64,000 nt of DNA, taken from Ascaphus truei. Its lineage: Eukaryota; Chordata; Amphibia; Anura; Ascaphidae. Shown piece by piece: positions 33,943 through 47,039 of this stretch. The DNA lies in the NCBI GenBank assembly GCA_036426205.1, contig CM071568.1, forward strand, positions 121,849,314 through 121,913,313, in the 5' to 3' direction. Both the position numbers and the translations under genes were made by a program. Under the pieces are notes generated by a model. It ran no database searches, was not told the origin of the DNA, and was given only the letters and a program-made list of their open reading frames with translations. Every line of letters begins with the position of its first letter. Position 1 is the first letter of the stretch.

Positions 33943-34990
33943 CTACCTTCCCGATGCATGCCCATTACGCTCAATAACAATGGGCAACACAGTCGCAATA
34001 TGATCGATATGTTTATTACATCTTTCGACGGTGAGTGCATTGTTCCAAAAACTCAGTATGCCATCCGCCAATTCATCCTTTTTTGAGGGTTTCACCACCT
34101 TTCGGATATGATCCTTCAGCTGATGCCATACCAGTTCGATAAGATTGAAGTCTGGCAATCTGTCATTGGAGGGGGAAAAGAAGGAGAAATAGTTAAAGAG
34201 ATACACAGTAAACAGTGTAAAAAAAGAGACATGGTTACCGTACTTACTCCGCTGGCGTCTTCACCCAGTTGATACCGCAGGCAAGAATATGCTTACTAGA
34301 CGCGGTGTGTTTGGGATCGTTGTCCTGGAAGAACCGGTGACCATCTGGGAATTCACGTGTAATGTATTCCACAATCTCAGGCACTATTTTCTCTTGAAAA
34401 AAAACTTTATTCATGATTCCTGTAACAAGAAAAGAAAAGTGCTCAAAATAATGCACACTAATACAGTACAGTGCATAAGGCTACAGCATGTAACTTTGTG
34501 CATTATTTTACCATCAAAGATGACGATGCACTCTGGTCCATGCCTATAGATGGCACCCCACACATGCAGCTTCACTGGGTGTTTTGGACGCGGCTTCATA
34601 GATATGCGTCCTTTTTTGTGAAATGCAAAGGTGGCAAATCTCTCAAGCGATACAGTGGACTCATCAGTAAAGATGCAATCCTGAAAAGTTTCGCTACTTT
34701 CGATCCATGCCTGTGCCTGGACCACTATTTAATCTTGTTGATGTCCCTTACTATAGGGTACGCTCTGTAATGACAAGGAATAATTTTATAGGTACTGTCC
34801 AGTTTCTTAAACCACACTTTTACCTCCTGTACTGTCCAGTACTAACCTCACACGTCCATATTTCCAACCCATTCTGCGTCTCATCTTCTTGATGCTGCTC
34901 TGATGCGGTTATATTGTGATTTTTCTGCAGGGCGTCTTTGACCCTTGTGGCACTCTTCTCATCATTCTCTTCACTTATTTGGTCAACCAG
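33943..34990 (-). pseudogene. Tc1/mariner-type transposase gene with three apparent introns
   Basis: A minus-strand transposase is recognisable in four exons. Exon 1 ends with KKMRRRMGWKYGRVR (second DNA-binding part). Exon 2 has AYPIVRDINK and, after one frameshift, WIESSETFQDCIFTDESTVS with the first catalytic Asp, then VKLHVWGAIYRHGPECIVIF. Exon 3 has [20 protein letters not shown] and [12 protein letters not shown] with the second Asp. Exon 4 has LPDFNLIELVWHQLKDHIRK with the final Glu and ends DHIATVLPIVIERNGHASGR. The gaps are 82, 92 and 88 bases: 34846-34765 (GTTAGT...ACAG), 34511-34420 (GTAAAA...ACAG) and 34247-34160 (GTAAGT...ACAG). All begin GT, end AG, and the two I could check keep the frame. 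One frameshift near 34735 makes this copy doubtful. The 5' end is not defined. Confidence 0.75.
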
Positions 34991-35104
34991 AAGAGTTGTC
35001 TCCCTACAGTGTAAAGGAAAAACAACAATAAGTTACAGTAGACCACAAGTACATAATTTATGCTCAGGGCTACAGTATGGCTAAATACAGGTATATATAA
35101 TATA

Positions 35105-35254
35105 CTGTAGTTATATAAATATACAGCGATATAAATTATAATAGATATATATAATATAGTTAAATAAATAAACAGCGATATAAATTATAATAGATATATA
35201 TATATAATATAGTTATATAAATATACAGCGATATAAATTATAATAGATATATAT
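35105..35254. repeat. AT-rich tandem array, ~49-bp unit, 3 units
   Basis: Unit contains ATAAATATACAGCGATATAA then ATTATAATAGATATATA. The second unit has the variant TTAAATAAATAAACAGCG. The array stops where the 670-bp dispersed repeat begins. A longer array with the same variant order is at 55522-55820. Confidence 0.9.
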
Positions 35255-35922
35255 TGTGATGCCGACACCACATTGCAGTCTCTTTTATCCCAAATGAGGC
35301 AGGAAACGCTGTATTTCTCTATACTTGGGGTTTATTTACAGGGATAAATAATACGAATAGGCCCACCGTCCCTTTAAGAAAACCAAATAAAATCCTATCC
35401 CTATTCAGGGAACTAACTGACTTCTCAGGCCCTTACTATCAGGGCTGCCAGCTAAGCCGGTTGTCAGCCCAAAACATGCCCTGGCATAAGCAATACAGTA
35501 ACAGCACAGTCTTTGTAAACAATAGAAAGGGTCTTGCTTATCTTCGTCCATCTGGCGATGTACCTGCTTCAGCACAGTCTATCGTCCTTCCTTCTTCTCT
35601 TTGGGATTCAACCCCACGGGAGCTCAGGGAAACTCCTGTGTTCCTCTGTAACCAGCCGTCACTGCTTCAGCACAGCTCTCTCAGCAGTGTCTCTCACGCT
35701 TCTTTAGCCAGCCTTCGTTAGCTGGGGAGCTCCTCTGTCTCCCCACCTTCTCTGGGGAAAACTGTCTCTCAGTGCCTTGCTGCTTCCATACTCTTAAGGC
35801 ACGTCCTGATTAATTAGCCAGCAGGTGAACAGCCATGCCAGAGAGGATTAACTTAACTCTCTGTGGTGAAAAAGTCCAATAGCTGCCCCATTCAGCCCCT
35901 AGAGGACAGCGATGGCACCACT
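35255..35922. repeat. Dispersed ~670-bp repeat, copy A
   Basis: Begins TGTGATGCCGACACC and ends GATGGCACCACTA. The ends are weakly inverted (GTGATGCC against GTGGTGCC) and both sides are TATATA-rich, so a TA-targeting element is possible. An LTR is the alternative. No coding capacity. Complete copies: A here, B (split) at 35933-37623 and C at 53034-53686. Confidence 0.75.
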
Positions 35923-35932
35923 ATATATATAT

Positions 35933-37623
35933 TGTGATGCTGACACCACATTGCAGTCTCTTTTATCCCAAATGAGGCAGGAAACGCTGTATTTCTCTAT
36001 ACTTGGGGTTTATTTCCAGGGATAAATAATACGAATAGGCCCACCGTCCCTTTAAGGAAACCAAATAAAATCCTATCCCTATTCAGGGAACTAACTGACT
36101 TCTCAGGCCCTTACTATCAGGCCGCCAGCTAAGCCAGTTGTCAGCCCAAAACATGCCCTGGCATATGCAATACAGTAACGGCACAGTCTTTGTAAACAAT
36201 AGAAAGGGTCTTGCTTATCTTAGTCCATCTGGCGATGTCCCTACTTCAGCACAGTCTATCGTCCTTCCTTCTTCTCTTTGGGATTCATGTGACGGTTCAG
36301 GGAATTCCTTCCTCTCCATGTGTCCCTGGCACTGCGCTTCCCCTTGCCTCTGATATCCCTTTCTTGCCTCCTCCTCCTCGCTCTGTTTCCCCTTCCTCCT
36401 CCCGCATCCGTCCCTCTGCGGCATCCCCTGACGCTCTCCCAGCGTCTGCGCGCGTTCCCCACAGGGCGCGCACATGTTCGCAAACTCCCGATCCCCTCCG
36501 CAGTACTCCCTGCTCACGGCCTCCCTCTGTCTCCCCTCCAGTCCTCTTACCTCCTGCAGTCTCTCCTCTGGTTCTCTCTCCTCCCTCGGCGAGTGCCCCC
36601 GCGGCGCTCCGCTCCGCGCGCCTCTTGATACAGCCTGTGTGCGCGCACCCTAAACTTACAGAGGGTGAGCGCAGACGCTCCTCTTGTAAACCATCCCAGA
36701 CCTCTGGCTCCGCCTCCCATGCTGTACAAGCTATCTCCCTCTCTGGTTCACCTGTCTCCTCCCTCTGACCTTCTCACCTATCCCTGCTGCCTCTCACTTC
36801 ACCCTCTGCTCCTCCTCTCTCTCCCATTGGTGTTCCCTCCTTTATAACCCCTGTCTGTCCTTTGGCTCATTGCTCTGCATAGCTTCTTGTAACCTTTGTG
36901 TGTGCAGTCCTATGCTTTGCTCTCCTGTGTCTTTCAGCATTTGTTCCTGCTCCTGCTTACCCTTGGATCTCCCTGGCTTGAACTCTGCTTTGTACTGGAT
37001 TACCCTGCTCTCTCCTGCCCTTGAACCCTGCTTACGGATACGACCTTGCTGCTTTCTGTTATCCCTGGACTCTGGCTTACGGACATCACTATCCTGCTCT
37101 CTATTGCCCTAGACTCTGGCACACGGACATCACTAACCGAACTCTGAATCCCAAGGCGTTGCAAGTATACCTTAACCATCTTTCTACAGGCCCGGCAATG
37201 CACTACCACATGCCGGGCACGCCCTCACTGCTGTGGGTGCGTGTTTTAATCCTACCCACCTCAGTACTGGGGACTGGCCAGATCTGCGGGCATACAGGTG
37301 TTACAATTCAACCCCACAGGAGCTCAGGGAAACTCCTGTGTTCCTCTGTAACTAGCCGTCACTGCTTCAGCACAGCTCTCTCAGCAGTGCCTCTTACGAT
37401 TCTTTAGCCAGCCTTCGTTAGCTGGGGAGCTCCGCTGTCTCCCCCCCTTCTCTGGGGAAAAACTGCCTCTAAGTGCCTTGCTGCTTCCATACTCCTAAGG
37501 CACTTCCTGATTAATTAGCCAGCAGGTGAACAGCCATGCCAGAGAGGATTATCTTAACTCTCTGTGGTGAAAAAGTCCAATAGCTGCCCCATTCAGCCCC
37601 TAGAGGACAGCGATGGCACCACT
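35933..37623. repeat. Dispersed ~670-bp repeat, copy B, split by a solo LTR
   Basis: 35933-36287 and 37306-37623 together match copy A end to end. Copy B sits only about ten bases after copy A in the same orientation, so A and B form a tandem pair. Confidence 0.85.
36288..37305 (+). repeat. Solo LTR of a Ty3/gypsy element with 5-bp target duplication
   Basis: TGTGACGG...GTGTTACA is flanked on both sides by ATTCA (36283-36287 and 37306-37310). Copies A and C of the host repeat show the uninterrupted ATTCAACCCCAC site, so the boundaries are exact (1018 bp). It contains a pyrimidine-rich GC-rich promoter-like part and a 3' end like the LTR at 630-1426. It arose by recombination between two LTRs of a full element. 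Confidence 0.92.
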
Positions 37624-37624
37624 A

Positions 37625-37814
37625 TATATATATAGGGAACCATGTTAAAAATGGTTTATGAGGCAAAATGTGACACTGTGTGCTCATTTGCATGTCATTT
37701 CCCAGAATCCCTTGCTGCAGTGGAAGTGCTGTATGCTGGGTGATAATGGGGAAAGGCGGGGTTGCAGACCTGCCTAAGACATGCAGATGAGCATACAGTT
37801 GTATTTGTGTATAT
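37625..37814. repeat. Unclassified spacer between the duplicated segments
   Basis: About 190 bases containing CTCATTTGCATGTCATTTCC and GGGTGATAATGGGGAAAGGC. No gene. It has the look of a short dispersed repeat, but only one copy is in the window. Confidence 0.3.
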
Positions 37815-39049
37815 ATTTTGGTGTGTGCTGCAGGAGGGAGTGTTATCTTGTGTGTATCTGGGGAATTCCATTTTCTATGCTGAATAGCAGGGTTGTTATG
37901 TGTTGGAGGGGTATTTTGTGTGTGTGGACGGGGTATAGTGGATTGAGGAGAGTATGATGTGATGGGGAGAGGACTGTGTTATGTGTCTTGAGGAGAGGGG
38001 CACGAAAAATGTAGGGGTGGCACAAAGTTATGGGCCTAAGGGTCGGCAAAATTGTTAATCCGCCACTCGGTTCCTGGTGTCCAATGGAAATCGAGTCTTT
38101 CCTCTCTGAGCTTTTAACGCTCTGACTCTGACTCACGTTAGGGGAGTAAAAGATTAGGACGCAAAGAGAACGCGCTCAGAGGACCAGGTGATTAAGCGTA
38201 ACTCAGGGATATATCATGTGGATATAGTTCCCACCCGTCTGAAGAAGAAAAGTCTCCCTTTGGGAAAAGGAAATAGGAGCAGTGTTTTGATTGGGTTGAA
38301 AGGTGTAATTGTGAGTTTCGCTGTTAGGAAATGGTTCAGTTAGTTGTTCTGTGTCAAGAACACGGACCCAGCCCAGTGTGGTGAAAGGGGTTATGGGTGA
38401 AAAAACGCTTCCAAGGTGATTCCAGTGCCAGACAGAGGGGGACCCCTGCAAGGTTTAATGTATAATTTACGCTGCGGGCATGTAACTTTTTAGGTTCAAA
38501 TTTGGAAACTGATGTATTGAATCAGTTTAAAGGGAGATTGTGATTCATAGGATCTACGGTGTTTATTACAAAATTTGGATCAATGTCTAATATGTGTGGT
38601 ATGGGGTAATGAAACGCATAAAAAGGATAGATAAAATCTGTAGTTGGGTAAAAATATATAGATCTAATAATATAATAATAATGATAAAACTTAGGAGAAA
38701 CTAAGTAACTAGAACTTGATACAAGGTTGTTTCAAGTAGTTTTAAAGAATGCTTTACAGGACCTCAGGGGGATAAATGTTCAATTCAAATTAGTATAATT
38801 ATAAGAATAGATAAGAAATTCTGATTAACATTAGTTGTTGCAGTAAATAATCAAACTGTTTTTTTTCACACTATTAGTGTACCTGAGAGTTAGTTGATTT
38901 CTGATTGTCATAAACTGTATGTCTGTGTTCCGTGCTGCAGAATTTTAGGGAACCATTTGTCATTTGTGGTGTTTTTTCTGTTTGTGTGTAACCAGTTTCC
39001 CCTGCTCACAGGTAATCATATAGGCATTCTCGTCTAAAATGTTGTTGGG

Positions 39050-41340
39050 TTTTTTCAACTTCAAATGTTTTATTGAGTTTTCCCTAAGCAAACCAGTCAG
39101 TCATATTATTTGTCACCTGAGTGCTCCTAAATAATGTGACGTCATGCCTCATGACACAAAAACACACAAAACTGTCACCACGGTAGGGAGGAGGGGAGAG
39201 ATGAGCTGCTGAATTTTTGTTCGTGGCCCCTTAAGGACTTCTGCTTTTTGCCAACTTCGACCGGCAGTTCCTGCGTATCCTACATTTGATGACACTTATC
39301 TTACCCTGCGGATAACCTATTACCTATCCTGCTGTATTTTTAGACGAGACATTCCGTCCATTTTCTAAACCCTTTGCCAACAATCAAAGTGAGAACGCCC
39401 AATCCTATCCAAGACCAAACTGGCATGCTCACCCCCTGGATTTTTGTCTGTGTCACCATTGGAAATTTGAGCAGTGTCCTTGACTAAATTCTCAAATTCT
39501 ATCTCCATCTGGCAGACAAACCATTCTGTGTACGAATCTTATCAATAGATGATTGCATTGTTTTCCACAATGCTACTATCTCGCACCTCTGTGGCTGTTG
39601 CCAAAATGCGCAACTATTTATTTTCCGCCTGGCTATTCTGCGCTGGCTTTTTAAGCAAGAAGAGCCAGGGTCCAACTGAATTTTTCGAGGTCCAAAAACC
39701 TCTGAGCCAAATCCTGATTTGCTCCCTAAAGGGGCTAGTCGAGGCAAGGGCACAGCAACATTCGCCCGTTGCGATTGCTTTGACACAAGGTGGAGTAACC
39801 TTGGGATAAATTAACAATTTTACTGGATGAGGTTCCACCTCATAATACCTTATATGCTTTCTCCTTCAATGTCGTCGGTCTAGTGGAACTCTTTTGGTTG
39901 CTCTGGTGAATATCTCCTTCCAGTCCTCTTCTAAAGGCACTGTCTAATCACCGACTCCCCTTGGCCATGAAATTTATTTCTGTAATAGTCTTTACCCCAA
40001 CTGATCACTTCTCCGTAATTCAGATGTTATCTCCGTGTGTCATAACCCAACACACAACGCGTTTCAAATTGTCAGTCGTGGACTGTCGTTGTTTGGAATA
40101 AATGCCGCGGATTTGAGTTACCTAAAAAATTCTGTGTTAGGGATGTCTTTTGCCTGTTCAAACTTCTTAATGTGATTCTACCCTTCAATCCTTCAATCTC
40201 CCAACCCCTGATGCCTCCCAGATTGTCGAGTGAATGAGATGCGAAGACATCGTTTGTTTAATGTGTTAAGTCTGCATTTGGGCTTACCAGATTAGTTTGC
40301 ACAGTTCCAATGGGGCATCATAATTCACTTTTCTAAAAGCCACCCATCCTGCGACTTGCCCGTGTCCATGTACCATGTATAATTTGACATAAATTGAGGC
40401 CACTTTGGTTATTAAAGCAAGGACCACAACGCGCCAGCCGCTTTAGGTCTTTGAAGAATTTTTGCTTTATCGTGTGTTCTTGTTCCTCCCAATCATTTTG
40501 ATATCTGAGGATTGCAAGGACAAATGTCCGCGGTAAACGACAGGGATCGGAGAGTCTGAAACCAATATGATTGATGAGGTTATGATTGACTCTTGTAAAT
40601 TCTCAAAGCCAAAAGATTCCTTACAAGGACCACATCCTCCAGATCTCCCTCTCACAAGGACTGCAAGAGTTTCGGGATACCTCCTGACGAAGCACGTAGT
40701 TGCGAAACGCGTAAGGCACGACAGGTCACTCTGCGCGTATCCTGACAGGCTGAATGGCGTTTGGCAGGAGCTCAGCGGTGCAACATCTCTGGCGGTGGCG
40801 TGGCCGACCTTAAACGTTCACCGCGGAACCCGCTCTGGGCTTCAGTGTAATTCTCCATCTCTCCCCTTGTCAGCATCAGGCAGTTGTTTCAGCTATTAGT
40901 TTTAAGCCATATTCTGGATACATATCTTTTTTTATGATTGAACATTGTCTTCCTTTTTTATATATTTTTTTATATATTTCTGTTATGTTGTTTATAGCAT
41001 TTAGTTTTTTTATAGATATATTTTGGATTATTGATGTTGGTTTCTGTTTTCTTGTAACTTAACCCGGATCTATGCTCAGATGTACTGAGGTGGGGGTTGG
41101 ATCCCCTCCGATATTTCTTGTTTTATTAATAAATCTATACAATATTTTAATCCCGGTGCGCATTGTGTGCATTTCTTTCTTCTTTCGAATACTTTGGCCT
41201 TATATAGTGAGGCTAACATTTTTGTGATATTTACCCCTAAAATTTGATAGCCTTGTCCTCCAATTGAAATAAAGTTAATCTCTATGAATTTTCCATATCT
41301 TTTGGGATATTTATACTAGGGCTTCAGATTTGGAGAACTT
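39050..41340 (-). pseudogene. L1-type ORF2 3' half, split by an insertion (copy 2)
   Basis: Counterpart of 20990-23335 with the same order: 3' end near 39050, C-terminal blocks, the hairpin-headed insertion at about 40682-41170, and the remaining RT piece to 41340. Extra single-base deletions break the frames further. It adds no independent evidence about the element. Confidence 0.85.
40684..40714 (+). ncRNA. Hammerhead-like hairpin, copy 2 of locus 2
   Basis: Same CTGACGA, GCAC stem and GAAACGCGT as locus 2, with an extra T in the loop/stem side (GTAGTTGC). Because it lies in the duplicated segment, it is not an independent locus. Confidence 0.45.
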
Positions 41341-42835
41341 CAGGGATCGGAGGCGGAATGGAGTGAACCGGAGCAGCAACAGTCTCAGCGCGTCTTGTAG
41401 CAGGACTCCTGTGTGTTCGCAAGAGGGGCCGGTTGGTGAGTGCCTCCGCTCGGGAACTTAAGACTGTGAGAGCAGCGCGGATCGTTCTGACTTCCTGTTT
41501 CTTTCGCATATTCCGCTGCCAGGACGGAGGGGGGGTCACGACACAGAAGCATAAGACAGTGCTGGGCTGAAGGTGGTGGGATATTATGAGGGAAAGTGGG
41601 GGAAGAAATAATATTAGAGGAATGAGATATGCCGGGCAATTGCGGAGGTGTGGCGTTGGGAGAAGATGAAGGAGGTGGGAGGAGGGAGCTGTTAGGTGAG
41701 GGGCGGGGAGGCAGTGGGGCACGAGAACGAGCTAGGGGGCGGAATCGGTGTGCAGCATACAAAGTGGACTGAAAGAAGGGGGTAGCAGAGGGACCTTGGA
41801 GCAGAGAGCCATAATGCTAAAAAAAGTGGGAATATAAGGGAACTGCCCAGGACTGCCGGAGATAGGAGCAAAAGATTATGAGATGCAGATGGTCAAGCAT
41901 TCAGAGAATTTCAGGCAAGATAGTGAGTACGGAACAAGAGGAGAGGGGGTAGAAATCACAATGAAGGGCAATAATTAAAATATAGATGGAGAGGATTCGG
42001 GATAGCTGCGGCTCCTATCGGCAGAGGGAAGCTTATCCACCATGGTTGCAAGTTAAAAAAAAAAAAAAAGTTTTTAAGGGCAGTTAGATTAATTATCGGT
42101 TAGGTACAATCGTTGAAAGTTCTTGCTGTATTATACCATTAGGCATAGGTGAATTGCAGTAGGAGGCTAGTAGTAGCTTAGAGACACTGGCCTCCCCCCC
42201 GCCCTGTGCATTATTGCCTTGATTGGGAAAAATAAAGGATAAAGGAAAAATACAAAAAAGAAAGACAAACGAAGGAGAGGGGTATATAGTCAAATTGAAT
42301 AGAACCAAAATTATAAGAGTTTATACCAAGATTGGGTCCAACTGTTACAAACGAGATTAGTTTAGGAAGCGACAGGAGGGTTCGAGTTTTACCCTTATGG
42401 TTTCATTTTTGCGCTGTTGGATTTATAACATTTTAAGATAAGTCGGTGCTGGGGGCAGGAGAGGCAAGTCCAACATTGGCAGCACACATGTGCCTTGTTA
42501 CAGGTGAGGAGGGCTCTGCCCAAGTCACTGGCAAAGTCCCTGTGTGAGGGGCACGGATCCCATGCGACCTCTCCCAAAACACTGGGACCAGAGGAATAGT
42601 TACACCCAAGGGCAGTTGAGTTAGGGTCAGTGTTGGCCAACAATGACTCAGTAAGATATTTGTTTGTAGTGTTACCCCTGTCTTCCCTTTTGTCTGACCC
42701 TTTCCCCATTCCACGCATCTGACCGGGAGGTTGTGGGTGGTCGAGAAAAAGTCAAGAGTCAATGGATCTCTGGAGTCCCCGTGGAGGTCTGATGCGCGCA
42801 AACTGCGACGGTAAGCCAACACTCAATAAGTCAAC

Positions 42836-45034
42836 ATGGCTGTAAACATAATTTCACATAATGTTAAGGGCCTTAACAAACGAAAAGTAGCTTTACGAGT
42901 ACAAAAAAGAGGAGGAGATATCGTTCTCCTTCAGGAGACCCACTTTAGTAAGACAATTTGTGCCTAGATACTTCAATAAAAACTATAGACAACATTATTT
43001 ATCGTCTGCTAAAGTAAAAAAAGAGAGAATAGCAATCCTGTTTCACAACAGACTCCACTCACGACTGAAAACTAAGAAAGACAGTAATGGGAGATTCTTA
43101 ATCCTGGTTGGTACTATACAAGGACAATATATAACAATAGCAATCATATATCCGCCCTGCGAAAATGACCTTGCATTTTAATTGCATTTTTTGTAACTTC
43201 ACAGACGATAGCTAAAGGGAATAACAAGACATTGGACCAGACTACGTAGATACATCATCAACAAACCTCAGAGAAAATAATGAAGGTGTAAGGGCATTAG
43301 TTAAAGGGCTGAAAGCAAACAGTTAATAGATATCTGGAGGGCTCAACTTCGGGGAGCGAGGAAACATCTTCTTCTCAAATCCCACAATAGCTACAGCACG
43401 ATAGACTACTTCTTTGTGTCTACTAGACTGGTCCCCAAGGTCTCCTACTCCTACTCTAGGATACATGATATTTCATGGTCAACCATGCACCGATAGTGTT
43501 GAGGTGCTCAAATTAATCTAGACAGGCCCAGGAGAACTGTGTCCAATTATTCAAATTTCTCAGTGGCACACAGCTCCGAGTTGATGAGGTAGGTGGCGTT
43601 GGTAGGGAGATCTGTGCGCCTATTGAGTTACGTATTTAATCTGGTATCCAAAAAGATCTACAAATTAATACCAAACCGCTACACTCAAGGACCAATTCAC
43701 TAGCAGTTGGGAGGCACAAAGTATGATGCTCGTTGACTACTAGACAGTCATTAATGACACCCTTATTTGGAAATCCAGATTTGACTCCGTTCTGTATAGC
43801 ACAATTTTCAGATTTGGAAACAGAATGGGTTTATTTAGATTAAAGGATCTGGAGAGTAGAAACACCATAAAAACATTCATCAAATTAAGTCAGACAAAGA
43901 CAACCCAGTACAGAATTTCATCCTCCAGATTCATGCATTTTACACTAAAGTTATTACGCCCCCCACTGACAATATTGAAACGCGCTGTATTCTGGAAACA
44001 GACGCGAAGGATAAACCTCTCAGATATACGGGGAGTGGCTGTCCTGTGCGAACCGATCAGGTAAATTAAATATATGTACCATGGCAATCGGAACTGGTGA
44101 TAATTTAGAGGTTGAAAAATGTAAAAGATTCTAAGAGCAGCAGCCAAAAGCTCAATATGGCACAACGTTAAAGGAGAACGCTATAAGGTAATGATGAGAT
44201 GGTATCTCACCCACAAGAACTCTCTTAATTTGTCCCGGTTACTCATCATTGTGCCCTAAACACATGTGGAGAGCAAGCAGACTTGTTACATATGCTGTGG
44301 TCTTGTCCTCGATAGCTCCTATCTGTGGAGAAAATCAAGGTTGGCAGGAGAGGATATTGGGCCTCGAAATTTCCGATAGTTCCTGGCTTTTCTACTAAAT
44401 GGGCTGGCTCACGGGACTAGCCAGAGGTGAAACAAATTAGTTGCACATTTTGCACAGCAACAAGGTGCGAGATCGCAGCATTATGGAAACACTAGAAATT
44501 CCATCCATTGACAAATTTATAAACAAAAATTTTGTGTCCGCCAGATGGAGAAATTAACAGTTTGGTAAGACACTGGCTCTAAATTCCAAACGTCTGGTAC
44601 CTTGCTTTGCCCAGACGGACATCCCAGGGGTTGATAATGTCACCGCTTGGCTTTAATAGATTAGAATGCGTTCTCCTCTGACAGAGAATGATTGGCGGAG
44701 ATGTAAAGAAACGAGCTAGAGGTTATACACATATAAAGACGGAACCGCACAGAGGAAGTGACTCCACAATGACACAGGAAGCTTGAACACTGAAGAACAT
44801 AAGAGAAACAAAGACGCCAAAATCCACCACACCCCCCACCCCCCTTCCCTCTTCATCCCTTTTTGAGTGGTGTATTTTTATTTGATTACATCTAGACTTC
44901 CTGTAATTCTATATCAGTGTTTTTTTCTATTGTAATAAGCTTATGAATTACCAATGTTACACTGAAAAGTTGATGTTATGATTTGTACGAGTCTTTAAAA
45001 TCTCAAAAAAATTGAAGTTGGAAAAAAAAAAAAA
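42836..45034 (+). pseudogene. L1-type ORF2 lacking the RT core (copy 2)
   Basis: Counterpart of 24876-27131. ATG at 42836 (MAVNIISHNVKGLNKRKVA), endonuclease remnants, the same internal jump to the C-terminal part near 43570, stop at 44654-44656 and poly(A) at about 45021-45034. The identical internal junction shows that the loss of the RT core predates the duplication or that both copies are one locus. Confidence 0.85.
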
Positions 45035-45781
45035 CGATCAATACCCATCTCACAGCCACCCCAAACCGACATGTGGTTGCTGACACCCAGAACCTAAGTC
45101 TACATGTAGAAGCCGCCTGGAAGACCTGACTGAGAACGGTGCTGTATCATGAACTATCGAGTGAACTCTGACCCCGTGGCATTTGTGAGTCAGCTTGCCC
45201 CTTCGAGAAGAATTACCCAGTACAAAACTCGAGTTTCTGGCCCTAAGTGGCCAGTGTCGACAAACTGTCTGATATCTGTAAGTATGTGGCAGAGATGGGT
45301 TTTTTTAATCAATCTGGTACTTCAGGGGTTAATGTTGGTACAGATTGTCTACAACAAAATATAAGAATTGTTTTTTTGACAGGTCAAAACCCTTCCAGTT
45401 TCTGCGTTGACAGAAAGGGAGCTTAACCTGAGGCTACTCACTAAGTGAAATATGTATAGTTTTTTTTTTAACATGCCACAGAAGAGGACAAGGAGACGAA
45501 TATGAAGATGGCCTTTATCCTAGCGGGGTAAGTACAAACTTTCATTTAAAACATTTTTGTTTGATTGCCCATGTGCTTATTTGTGTTGCCCCAGGTAACA
45601 CAGGGGAAATCTACGCGTTTATTGACTACTGTTTAGTTTTAATGACAGATTGTCAATGTCATTTTAACTGTATTGTGTATTTTTTTTTCTTCCTACACAA
45701 ATGGGCAAAAGAGCTGTAGCCATATGGCCTATTAGTCTTTTGTCTATTTGTGTGTGTGGTGATGGGCGGGTAGCAGGAGAG

Positions 45782-45970
45782 GTTAATCCCTTAATTACCA
45801 TAGCGGTTACAACCACACCAAGGTAATTAAGGGGTTAACGCATCCCAAAACCCCACCCGGGGCCTTACCACCCACCCTATGGCAACTACATTCACACTTC
45901 ACCCACCAAAACACCAGTAACCCCTTAATTACCTTAGCAGTAGTAACCACTAAGGTAATTAAGGGTACTG
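45782..45970. repeat. Two palindromes (copy 2)
   Basis: Counterparts of 27877-27933 and 28011-28068. The second has lost two bases in its right arm (AAGGGTACTGG), so it is no longer perfect. Confidence 0.85.
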
Positions 45971-47039
45971 GCCTTTAATGTTTGGGCATTGGCTATGTCT
46001 TCCGTATTGGTGCGGAGGAAGAGGAGGAGACCTTCAGCCTGGCAGGGGTAAGTAAAACATTTTCATTTTATTTGTATTTTACTGTTGTTGAATGGGCAAC
46101 AGTGTTAGTAGACTATATGGCTACTAGGGCATTTGCCCCATTCCTTTGGGGAGGGGGGGAGGGGATGTTTGATAGGGTTGAGGGGTGGGTGAAGGGGTAG
46201 TTTGTCCGGGGTGGGTGGTTAGGCCTCTCGGTGGGTAGCGAGACCAGGATATTTAAACTTGCAGAGATACAGGCACCCCCATACCTGTGGCCTCTATCTC
46301 GGGAAGCAAGGGGTCCCCGACCTGAAATTAATGTGATTCCACTCCGGAGACCCCCTGCTCAATACTATGTATTAAAATAAAATATTGCAATTGCCTGTTA
46401 GAGATGCGCAAGAGACTGATTGTTTGCTCTCACAGGGCAGCTCTTCCAGACTGGTGTGGCTCAGTAATTAACACAGCAGAAGTCCAATTCAGAGGCAGGA
46501 CACCTGCTGTGTTAATCCTGATACGGCAATTAATCTGACTATGGTGAATCCACGAGCAGGCATGGTCAGGCATTTTCCAACTAACAGTTTCCTGTCAAAT
46601 ACTCGACATGTACAGTATCTGCCTACATCTTTAGCTTCCATTGCAGGAATTGTTCCCAATCAACCTGATTAGGAGGTTAAAGGGGAGGTGGGAGATGGAA
46701 GACTCCATGAAGTGAGTCTTTTGCAACCTGTGAAGGAACATTTCCCAGAGGGTTTGTCTAGGGAAAAGACTAGACCCTGTACCAGACTGAACGGTGTTTG
46801 TTTGTATGGCAGAGCTGTGCTCTTTTTGTTTTGGCTGTTGGGCACCAATATACTGTAAGTGTACTGCAACTTGGGTTTCCCAGTAGGGAAATAAGGACTT
46901 TCTTTGCATATACTCTTTGTGTGAACTCTTTACTGATGCTAACTAGGGACGTTGCTTCATCACATATGGTTTTAGAAGTTGGAGGTGTCTCCCCTGGTCA
47001 GTGTAAGAAATACACTTAAAGCAGCATCAGAATGAAAAT

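Larger units (their letters stand above)
19774..35922. repeat. 16-kb duplicated segment, copy 1
   Basis: Starting at GTGTGTGCTGCAGGAGGG, the sequence is repeated in the same orientation and order at 37815-53686. It includes the two L1 copies, palindromes, SCAN-like gag, satellite, fold-back insertion, intron-bearing transposase and one unit of the 670-bp dispersed repeat. Copy 1 is about 280 bp longer than copy 2. Confidence 0.95.

Noticed and set aside
36320..36847. Pro/Ser/Leu-rich ORFs
   Set aside because: They fall in the pyrimidine-rich part of the solo LTR with exact boundaries, and frames on both strands are open because of composition.
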